The notes beneath the pieces were generated by a model. The model did not search any database. It saw nothing but the letters and a program-made list of their open reading frames with translations, and was not told the DNA's origin. Below are positions 16,656 through 23,968 of a DNA stretch of 64,000 nt, in pieces. Origin of the DNA: Neobacillus niacini NBRC 15566 (lineage in GTDB: Bacteria; Bacillota; Bacilli; Bacillales; Cytobacillaceae); the NCBI RefSeq assembly GCF_001591505.1, contig NZ_BCVA01000034.1, positions 1-64,000 of the forward strand, in the 5' to 3' direction. Positions within the stretch are counted from its first letter, which is position 1. Each line of letters begins with the position of its first letter. A program made the translations under genes and the position numbers.

Positions 16656-17518
16656 ATGGAATATTGAGGGACAATATGGTTAAATATCAAGAAGACTCCA
16701 ATGATGACCTTGAGAAACTTGAAATAGAATTATTGTTACAGGGATTATATGCTTGGTGTGGGTATGATTTTAAAAATTATGCCTATAATTCTATTAGAAG
16801 AAGAATATGGTACCGAGTCCATGCTGAAAAGTTATCAAGTATCACGGCTCTTTTAGAAAAAATTTTGCATGAACCTGCTTGTTTACAACGATTAATAGGG
16901 GACTTCTCTATCAATGTCACTGAAATGTTTCGAGATCCTTTGTTTTTTTTACATTTCAGAGAAAAGGTTGTCCCGCTATTACGCACCTATCCATCTATTA
17001 AAATATGGCATGCTGGATGTGCAAGTGGTGAAGAGGTATATTCGATGGCAATGTTGCTTAAAGAGGAAGGCCTATATGAAAAGACGAAAATTTATGCAAC
17101 GGATATGAATGCAGAGGTACTTAAGAAAGCTAAATCGGGATTATTTCCATTAGAGAATATGAGAAAGTATACCAGTAACTACCTAAATGCTGGTGGTAAA
17201 AAGGCATTTTCTGATTATTACCATGTAACCAATAATGGGGTGAAATTTCACTCTTACCTTACAGAAAATGTAGTATTCGCTCAGCATAATTTAGTTACTG
17301 ATCATTCCTTTAATGAGTTCCATGTGATTTTATGCCGGAATGTACTAATTTATTTTAATAAACCGTTACAAGAAAAAGTTCATTCACTTTTTTATGAAAG
17401 TCTTGGGATGTTTGGAATTCTCGGTTTAGGTGATAAGGAAACCATCAACTTCACCAATATGGAAGATAGTTATGAAACAATTAGCAGAAGTCAGAAACTA
17501 TATAAAAAAGTAAAATAG
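16652..17518 (+). CDS. CheR-type protein-glutamate O-methyltransferase
   Basis: 288 residues. The N-terminal helical CheR domain (about 20-80) precedes the SAM-binding domain (HAGCASGEEVYSMAMLL, near 113-129; YATDMNAEVLKKAKSG; VILCRNVLIYFNKP). CheR methylates Glu on chemoreceptors; non-chemotaxis CheRs often pair with hybrid kinases that have receptor-like coiled coils, and this one overlaps the kinase gene by 4 bases. No cheB methylesterase gene is nearby, which is unusual. A second ATG at 16676 (MVKYQED) is an alternative start. Confidence 0.88.
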   Translation: MNGILRDNMVKYQEDSNDDLEKLEIELLLQGLYAWCGYDFKNYAYNSIRRRIWYRVHAEKLSSITALLEKILHEPACLQRLIGDFSINVTEMFRDPLFFLHFREKVVPLLRTYPSIKIWHAGCASGEEVYSMAMLLKEEGLYEKTKIYATDMNAEVLKKAKSGLFPLENMRKYTSNYLNAGGKKAFSDYYHVTNNGVKFHSYLTENVVFAQHNLVTDHSFNEFHVILCRNVLIYFNKPLQEKVHSLFYESLGMFGILGLGDKETINFTNMEDSYETISRSQKLYKKVK

Positions 17519-17537
17519 CACTACCCATATTACGATT

Positions 17538-17562
17538 TAGGCCATCAGGGCCTATTTTTTTT
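17538..17562 (+). terminator. Terminator after cheR-like gene
   Basis: TAGGCC (17538-17543) pairs with GGCCTA (17549-17554), followed by T8. Confidence 0.85.
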
Positions 17563-17637
17563 GTCCTAAAACCATATAGGAATGAATTCCTTATTTAAAC
17601 AATTTGAAATAGGGAAAGTAAGGTGATATATTGTTTC

Positions 17638-17669
17638 GTTATCTTACTTCATACTAAAGGTAAGATAGC
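17638..17669 (+). promoter_or_regulatory. Inverted repeat in the leader of the Spo0E-like gene
   Basis: GTTATCTTAC (17638-17647) pairs with GTAAGATAGC (17660-17669) with one G-U pair over a 12-base loop. No T-run follows, so it looks like an operator or leader structure rather than a terminator. It ends 30 bases before the start codon. Confidence 0.4.
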
Positions 17670-17698
17670 ACTACGGAAAAGTGAGCCGGAGGGGGAGT

Positions 17699-17902
17699 AT
17701 GAACCATTTATCTATGCAAAAGCAAATCATGCTTAAAAGAAAAGAACTAGTAAGCCTCACAGCAAAAAATGGTTTAAAGGATAGCACGGTTTTGAAATGC
17801 AGTCAGGAACTAGATTTATTAATCTATCAAGTACAGGCAATCGATATGGGATTAATTAGCAGCGAAATACTATCTTGTCAAAATGAATGGAATGGAGAAT
17901 AA
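17699..17902 (+). CDS. Spo0E-like aspartyl-phosphate phosphatase
   Basis: 67 residues, almost all helical. The motif CSQELDLLIYQVQ carries the SQELD signature of the Spo0E family, which dephosphorylates Spo0A~P and so delays sporulation. The frame is open further upstream (GTG at 17681), but GGAGGGGG is correctly placed only for the ATG at 17699. Its stop is followed immediately by the start of the GGDEF-EAL-PilZ gene, so the two are co-transcribed; a link between c-di-GMP signalling and the sporulation phosphorelay is suggested by position only. Confidence 0.8.
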   Translation: MNHLSMQKQIMLKRKELVSLTAKNGLKDSTVLKCSQELDLLIYQVQAIDMGLISSEILSCQNEWNGE

Positions 17903-20368
17903 ATGATGGCCATATTGGACCTAGTGGAAAAACAGTATGTTGAATCAGAAGATCAAAACTTTTTGTCATTAATAGATCATCATCCAGATATGATTTATAC
18001 GATGGATCTTAATGGTAATATCTTAAGCTGTAATAATAATGTAGAAGATATATTGGGATATACTTCAAGTGAGATTCATGGTCTATTTCATCGTCTAATA
18101 AAAATTGAACATTTGAATAAAGTCATAACACATTTTGAAAAGGCAGTAGCGGGAAACGTTCAAAATTATTCCTGTATTACTATACATAAGGACGGACATT
18201 ATATTGACTTACAGATTACCAATATTCCCACGTATTCCAATGGGGAGATTGTCGGGGTATACGGAATTGCGAAGGATATTACAGAGGTAAAACTCACTGA
18301 GGCACGAATGAAAGAAAATGAAGTACAATTTCATCAAATTTTTAATAGTCTCGATGTGGGTGTTTGGTCGCTGGACATCCGGCAGCATAAATTTCTTTAT
18401 GTATCAAAAGCCATTGAAATAATCTTAGGAATGAGCCCTCAAGATTTTAAAGAAGGTTTTCCTAATTGGAAGGAAATGATTCATCCAGATGATTTCGCAG
18501 AGTTTAGGAAAAATCAAATAGAGCTTAGGAAGGGAAAACCTTGTCAATATCAATATCGAATTTTGGATGGAATGGGAAAGATAAAATGGGTTGAGTCAAG
18601 GACCTTCCCAGTCTTGAACCCGGACGGGGAATTAGTACGTCTAGATGGATTAGTTACTGACATAAGTCAAAAGAAACATGAGGATGAAAAAATAAATTAT
18701 TTTGCTTATCATGATTATCTGACCGGATTACCAAACAGACGAAAGTTTGAAGATGAACTGGAAACAACAATCACGACTAAACTGGAGGAATCCGAAAACT
18801 TTGCTTTACTGTATTTAGACTTGGATCGCTTTAAGTTTGTAAATGATACATTAGGGCATTCTGTCGGGGACGAGCTCCTAAAGAAAGTTTCAAATAGGCT
18901 AAGTAAACATTTAAGACCACATAATCATCTAGCGAGGCTTGGAGGGGATGAATTTGCGATTATCTTACACGATATGGATCATCCAAATGAATCCATTACC
19001 ATTGCCTCTAACATAATAGAAGATATCGAAAAACAATTTACCATAAATGAGTATGATTTACATATTACCACAAGCATCGGAATTGGGATTTTTCCACAAG
19101 ATGGCCAAACAGTGTCAGAATTGCTTGCCAACACCGATGTGGCACTTTATCGAGCAAAAACAATGGGGAAGAATAACTTACAGTTGTACAGTCCATCAAT
19201 GAATATTGAATCATATAAGCTATTTGTTTTAGAAAATGATTTACGCAGTGCTAATTTCGATAAGGAATTTTTCATTCATTATCAACCTAAGGTTAATCCG
19301 AATACAAGGGAAATCGTTGGGGCAGAAGCGCTGATTAGATGGAATCACCCAGAATGGGGAATTTTAAGTCCAATTGAATTTATACCATTAGCAGAAGAAA
19401 CGAATATTATATTTGAATTAGGGGACTGGGTTCTAGCTTCCGTTTGCAGGCAGATTAATAAATGGAAAGAAGAAGGAAAGCCGATTGTTCCTGTATCAAT
19501 TAATATTAGTCCTAAGCGTTTTTTAAAAGATGATCTAGTTGCCAAATTACTGCTGATTTTAAGTGAAACAAATGTAGATCCTAAATGGCTGGAATTTGAA
19601 ATTACCGAGACATCAATTATTCAAAACGAAGAAAAGTGTCTGTCGGTCATTACGTCATTAAAGGAAATTGGTATTACAATTTCTCTTGATGACTTCGGTA
19701 CAGGTTATTCATCGATAAATTATTTGAAAAAATTTAAAGTGGATTTTGTAAAAATTGATCGTTCTTTTATTAATGGTATTCTATCGTGCACAGACGATGA
19801 AGCGATAGTAAAGTCAATCCTTCTGTTAGCACATGATTTAAATATGAAGGTAGTTGCTGAAGGGGTCGAAACGGAGGAACAGCTCGCCTTTTTACTACAA
19901 TATGAATGTGATGTGATTCAGGGGTACTTGTTTAGTGAACCAGTGGGGGTGGATGAGTTTAACGCTATATTCTCTAATGAACAAATTCAAGTAAGCAATA
20001 GTGAAAATTATAATAAACTTCCAGAACCAAGGGAACCTATTAGGATTGAAATACCGGCACCTATACAGGCGAAAATGGTCATTTCTAAGATCAATGGAGT
20101 ATCAATTCTTTTAGGGGATACCTGTGTGGTCATTGAAAATATTGGGATTGGCGGTTTACGGTTTTCCACGAAGCTTCAGCTGCCCGTGTTAAAAGATTTG
20201 AAACTTACCATTGAAACCAATGCATTTCATCAGCCCTTCAGTGTTGGCGGCAGAATTTTATGGAAAGATCAACTTGAAGCGAATCAGTACCAGTATGGCT
20301 TTGAATTTGATCTAAGTGAAGGGGAAAGAGCTTGGCTTAATGAGGAGTTAAATGTACTGATGAAATAA
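17903..20368 (+). CDS. PAS-PAS-GGDEF-EAL-PilZ c-di-GMP protein
   Basis: 821 residues. Two PAS domains (about 17-135 and 143-260), GGDEF (about 265-425, intact GGDEF at 347-351), EAL (about 445-690, E475-A-L in GAEALIRWNHP) and a C-terminal PilZ domain (about 705-820). PilZ has the RxxxR motif (R710, R714), but the second motif reads N746-I-G-I-G-G, with Gly in place of the usual Ser of (D/N)xSxxG. It could make, break and sense c-di-GMP in one chain. A second ATG follows the first. A diguanylate cyclase gene follows after 18 bases. Confidence 0.9.
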   Translation: MMAILDLVEKQYVESEDQNFLSLIDHHPDMIYTMDLNGNILSCNNNVEDILGYTSSEIHGLFHRLIKIEHLNKVITHFEKAVAGNVQNYSCITIHKDGHYIDLQITNIPTYSNGEIVGVYGIAKDITEVKLTEARMKENEVQFHQIFNSLDVGVWSLDIRQHKFLYVSKAIEIILGMSPQDFKEGFPNWKEMIHPDDFAEFRKNQIELRKGKPCQYQYRILDGMGKIKWVESRTFPVLNPDGELVRLDGLVTDISQKKHEDEKINYFAYHDYLTGLPNRRKFEDELETTITTKLEESENFALLYLDLDRFKFVNDTLGHSVGDELLKKVSNRLSKHLRPHNHLARLGGDEFAIILHDMDHPNESITIASNIIEDIEKQFTINEYDLHITTSIGIGIFPQDGQTVSELLANTDVALYRAKTMGKNNLQLYSPSMNIESYKLFVLENDLRSANFDKEFFIHYQPKVNPNTREIVGAEALIRWNHPEWGILSPIEFIPLAEETNIIFELGDWVLASVCRQINKWKEEGKPIVPVSINISPKRFLKDDLVAKLLLILSETNVDPKWLEFEITETSIIQNEEKCLSVITSLKEIGITISLDDFGTGYSSINYLKKFKVDFVKIDRSFINGILSCTDDEAIVKSILLLAHDLNMKVVAEGVETEEQLAFLLQYECDVIQGYLFSEPVGVDEFNAIFSNEQIQVSNSENYNKLPEPREPIRIEIPAPIQAKMVISKINGVSILLGDTCVVIENIGIGGLRFSTKLQLPVLKDLKLTIETNAFHQPFSVGGRILWKDQLEANQYQYGFEFDLSEGERAWLNEELNVLMK

Positions 20369-20386
20369 AAGAAAGGAATAGCCTAT

Positions 20387-21703
20387 ATGGTTGAAAAATC
20401 CAATTTAGAGATGTTAAATAGACTCGATCTGTTCTTTCAGTTGTTTAATAATATGACTGATTTAGTTTTCTTGACAAAAGTAAACAGTGATCAATCCTTT
20501 AGTTACATTCTTCTAAATAAACCTGCGAAAGATCTATACGGATTAACAAATGAATCTTTTGGCAAACCAATAGAGGAACTTTTGCCAAAAAGCGCCTACC
20601 AAACGATTAAGAGAAAATATCAAGAGGCCATGGATAGGAAAAAACCTATTGTATATGAAGATAAGGTGAGTGGCTCATATTTTCCAAACTCCTCAAAAAA
20701 TAGTGACATCATTTATTGGGAATCAACGATTACTCCTGTGTTTAATCAAGAAGGTAAGTGTACCCATTTATTAGCTATTGTCCGTGATTTAACGGATCAA
20801 AGACAGAGAGAGAACCTAATAAAAGAAATGAAGGAACGTTTTGAGCTAGTCTGGAATAGTGTCGCAGACGCCATGTATATATTTGATAAAAATGAATATT
20901 TTGTTTCGGTGAATAAAGCATTCGAAAGATTATTCGGGTGGACGGAGGAAGAAGTTTTAAACGATCGTTTGATAAGTATTCTCCCTGAGGACAGTAAGGA
21001 AGAATTCAGAAAAATCATTGAAAAAATAAAAATGGGAGAAACAGTGTCTACCCAAGAGGTAAAACGTGTAAAGAAAAACGGAGAATGGATACATTTTCTT
21101 GCCTCCTATTCCCCTCTTTATAATCAGAATGGTGATTGGAATGGAGGAGTAGTCGTCTATAAAGACATCACGGAAAGAAAAAAGTACGAAGAAAAATTAA
21201 GACAGTTAGCACTTCAAGACCCGTTAACAGGTCTTGCTAATAGAACCTACTTTTCACACTGTTTGATAGCAGAGATGGAAAAAGCAAAACGAACGAAGCA
21301 GACCCTGTCTGTATTTGTTCTTGATATTGATCACTTTAAGGAAATAAATGATACCTTTGGACATGACATTGGTGATGAAGTACTAAAGGTATTTGCCAAG
21401 CGTGTTAAGAGTACGTTAAGAAAAAATGATATTTTAGCTAGAATTGGTGGAGATGAATTCGTCATTCTATTGCCGGATTTGACAGAAGAGAATAATGTTT
21501 CGGAAATTGCAGATAGAATTCAACAGAGTCTACATGCTGAATGGATCATTGCCAACGAGAAGATACACATTACATCGAGTATTGGTATTTCTTTTTTTAA
21601 CGATTTTAATATAGATGAGAAAACAATATTCAAACATGCAGACATAGCCTTGTACAAAGCTAAGAAAAAAGGCAAGAATAATTATCAGATTTATAATGAA
21701 TAG
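20387..21703 (+). CDS. PAS-PAS-GGDEF diguanylate cyclase
   Basis: 438 residues: two PAS domains (about 10-140 and 145-265) and a C-terminal GGDEF domain (about 270-435) with intact GGDEF at 354-358 (LARIGGDEFVILL). No EAL and no transmembrane helix, so it is probably a soluble c-di-GMP synthase that senses a cytoplasmic cue through PAS. It is the last gene of the Spo0E-like/GGDEF-EAL-PilZ operon; a terminator stands about 120 bases downstream. Confidence 0.9.
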   Translation: MVEKSNLEMLNRLDLFFQLFNNMTDLVFLTKVNSDQSFSYILLNKPAKDLYGLTNESFGKPIEELLPKSAYQTIKRKYQEAMDRKKPIVYEDKVSGSYFPNSSKNSDIIYWESTITPVFNQEGKCTHLLAIVRDLTDQRQRENLIKEMKERFELVWNSVADAMYIFDKNEYFVSVNKAFERLFGWTEEEVLNDRLISILPEDSKEEFRKIIEKIKMGETVSTQEVKRVKKNGEWIHFLASYSPLYNQNGDWNGGVVVYKDITERKKYEEKLRQLALQDPLTGLANRTYFSHCLIAEMEKAKRTKQTLSVFVLDIDHFKEINDTFGHDIGDEVLKVFAKRVKSTLRKNDILARIGGDEFVILLPDLTEENNVSEIADRIQQSLHAEWIIANEKIHITSSIGISFFNDFNIDEKTIFKHADIALYKAKKKGKNNYQIYNE

Positions 21704-21819
21704 GAAACCGGCTAATGAAAATGGTAACGGGTTTACTTGTGAGGTGCAAAACTGTAAATCGGAGACCAAATCAAATAGCAAATCACATAAACTATACAGT
21801 ATATTTCACAGTCAAAAAA

Positions 21820-21852
21820 GCTTAGAGATGCAAATATCTCTAAGCCTTTTTG
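21820..21852 (+). terminator. Terminator of the GGDEF operon
   Basis: GCTTAGAGAT (21820-21829) pairs with ATCTCTAAGC (21836-21845), followed by CTTTTT. Confidence 0.88.
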
Positions 21853-21903
21853 AATTTTCTTTTTGTGAACAAGTTAATTAGATGCTAAGGCGAGTTTGAT
21901 AAA

Positions 21904-22087
21904 TAAGCGGAGAATTTTCTCTTAATTAAGAAATAGCACTGAAAATAGCTTGAATAGACGGAAAGAATCCGACTATTGACTCGAAAAACGTGAAAATTAT
22001 TAATTCTGCTTTGCTTAACCGGAAAACTGCCGCTTATATACCCCGAAACGAGCTCGATTCACCAAATAACCGAAAAATCTCCGCTTA
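21904..22087. repeat. ~185-bp element bounded by inverted repeats
   Basis: TAAGCGGAGA (21904-21913) is the exact reverse complement of TCTCCGCTTA (22078-22087). A third related unit lies inside at about 22013-22038 (AACCGGAAAACTGCCGCTTA, in the orientation of the right end). It lacks an open reading frame and fills most of the gene-free stretch 21853-22130. It looks like a non-coding palindromic or MITE-like repeat; I cannot confirm other genomic copies. Confidence 0.5.
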
Positions 22088-22134
22088 ACTTAAATATCAC
22101 TGGTTAAAGAACCCGTTAAAAAAATGGGCCGGTT

Positions 22135-22731
22135 TTATTTCTTGAACGTTTTAACTAGATAATATTTGGTTATTGCGAGATATTCCCTTGCGTATGATTT
22201 TGGAATGGCTACGGTCGGCGTTGCTGCAGGAATACCTTCTAAACTCAAACCTTGGTCTTTAGCAATAGACTTAGCTCGATAAAGATGAAAATCATTCGTG
22301 ACAATCAATCCAGTTTTGAGATGCTTCGGAATGAGTTTTTTTGAATAACGGATATTTTCAACGGTGTCTGTTGATTTATCCTCTAGTAATATTTTATTAC
22401 TAGGAATTCCATGTGCAACTAATCCTCTTTTAATCGCTTCCGCTTCAGTAATATCTTCTCCTGGTCCTTGTCCCCCTGATGCGATTGCAATGGTTTCTTT
22501 ATTTTTCTTCATATAGCCAGCAGCCGCGTCAATCCGATATTGAAGAGCCAGCGAAGGTGTTTCCCCTTTAACCCGTGCCCCAAGGATAATGATAAAATCA
22601 GCATGTTTAGGGACTTGTGTATTTGCATGGTCTCTAATCTTAGTATGTAAAAAAGCAAAGTATAGTAACAGAAAAAGTGTAATGACTCCTATAGCCATGA
22701 GAATGGGCTTCCTTTGTTTCATAACTTCCAA
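22135..22731 (-). CDS. YdcF/SanA family (DUF218) membrane-anchored protein
   Basis: 198 residues: one N-terminal transmembrane helix (about 10-28) and a DUF218 domain (FIIILGARVKGETPSLALQYRIDAA, ASGGQGPGEDITEAEAIKRGL, DKSTDTVENIRYSKKL, IVTNDFHLYRA). The family includes E. coli SanA and ElyC, linked to envelope barrier function; the reaction is unknown. The frame begins with TTG at 22731, 5 bases after GAGGA; an ATG at 22722 is an alternative start. Transcribed alone, divergent from the molybdoenzyme operon. Confidence 0.82.
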   Translation of the reverse strand: MEVMKQRKPILMAIGVITLFLLLYFAFLHTKIRDHANTQVPKHADFIIILGARVKGETPSLALQYRIDAAAGYMKKNKETIAIASGGQGPGEDITEAEAIKRGLVAHGIPSNKILLEDKSTDTVENIRYSKKLIPKHLKTGLIVTNDFHLYRAKSIAKDQGLSLEGIPAATPTVAIPKSYAREYLAITKYYLVKTFKK

Positions 22732-22864
22732 TCAAATCCTCAAATTATAATCTTTCTTCCTATTATTTTAACACAATCACTTTACCTATTTATGCTAATT
22801 TACTGGGAATTTTTTAATAGTCCCTTGGCATACTAAGCGAGACAAAGAGTAAAGGAGTTAGCAT

Positions 22865-23968
22865 ATGAACTTTTATCCATATGAAGAAGATTCACTGCTT
22901 TTTTCAAAAATATCAGCACGCAATGTTTTCATCGTGTTAGTGATTTTATTCTTTTCCGTTTATATTGGTTCAGAACAATTTGGTTATTTCGATATGGCCT
23001 TATACGGGTATTTATGGGCAACGATTTTATGCTTTGTTCTATTAACAATAAGAATCACTTCATGGACATTAAGACCGCCAACGAGAAGGCTGTGGAAACA
23101 GGGCATTAAAATGATGTTTAGTGCCAAGGGTTTAGCTTTCGTCCTGAAAACTCTTTATACCAATATTGGAGAGCAAAAGTTTATTAGAAAAAGATCTATG
23201 TACCGCTGGGCACAGCACATGTTTATTTCTTGGGGAGTTTTGTTTTCTTTTGCCATCACTTTTGCGCTAGTTCTAAATTGGCTGCACTTTGAATTGGTAG
23301 AGCCAAAAACCTATGCTGCAGTTGTCTTTGGAATACCTCTATTTCGAATGGGAGTAGATTCGCCACTAGCGATTGCCATCTATCACGGATTAAATTGGAC
23401 TGGAATTGCAACGATTATTGGGTGCGGAATGGCTCTATATCGAAGAGTAACAGATGAAAAAAAACTAGTAGAACAATCAAAGGAATACGATTTCTTTCCG
23501 CTGTTTCTATTAATTGCAATATCGATTACAGGTTCCTTATTAACCGTTTCGGCACTATGGATGGAAGGGGCTTTTTATTTAGGGATTGGTCTTGCCCATC
23601 AAGTAACTGTCATTATCTTTTTACTTTATTTTCCTTTTAGTAAGTTTTGGCATTTACCTCTTAGATTTTTAGCTGTGATGGTTCCTGTGTACCATTCTAT
23701 GGCTGAACAAAAGCCTTGCGCACGATGTGGGCGCGAATATGCCACTGTAACCCAAATAAAAGATGTTCAATTAGCATTAGAAAAAAGGCATTTGTCTGTA
23801 CCTATTGAACATACGAACTTACATTTCTCTGATATGTGTGCCGAATGCCGAAGGGTTAGTCATCGATTAGGTGGTTATGGAGCAAAAATTGAGCTAGGTC
23901 AGGCACACCTTATATTAGAACCAACTGGAAGAAATGGACTACAGCTGAAGAAGGGAGGAAAACAGTAG
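22865..23968 (+). CDS. b-type cytochrome membrane subunit with C-terminal CxxC pairs
   Basis: 367 residues with about six transmembrane helices, resembling the NarI/DsrM group of diheme cytochrome b subunits. Candidate heme-ligand His lie in RWAQHMF, AIYHGLNW, GLAHQVT and KFWHLPLRF. After the last helix a soluble tail carries CARC and CAEC, a rubredoxin- or zinc-ribbon-like arrangement. It starts an operon of six genes and touches the Mo subunit (the next ATG follows the stop directly). Likely role: electron transfer between the quinone pool and the partner Fe-S/Mo subunits. I do not recognise a characterised orthologue. Confidence 0.75.
   Translation: MNFYPYEEDSLLFSKISARNVFIVLVILFFSVYIGSEQFGYFDMALYGYLWATILCFVLLTIRITSWTLRPPTRRLWKQGIKMMFSAKGLAFVLKTLYTNIGEQKFIRKRSMYRWAQHMFISWGVLFSFAITFALVLNWLHFELVEPKTYAAVVFGIPLFRMGVDSPLAIAIYHGLNWTGIATIIGCGMALYRRVTDEKKLVEQSKEYDFFPLFLLIAISITGSLLTVSALWMEGAFYLGIGLAHQVTVIIFLLYFPFSKFWHLPLRFLAVMVPVYHSMAEQKPCARCGREYATVTQIKDVQLALEKRHLSVPIEHTNLHFSDMCAECRRVSHRLGGYGAKIELGQAHLILEPTGRNGLQLKKGGKQ

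Noticed and set aside
17563-17698. c-di-GMP riboswitch before the GGDEF-EAL-PilZ unit
   Set aside because: Only one simple inverted repeat is visible; conserved GEMM core sequences are absent.
21696-21881. 61-residue frame after the diguanylate cyclase
   Set aside because: Overlaps the cyclase end and crosses a strong terminator; no ribosome site.
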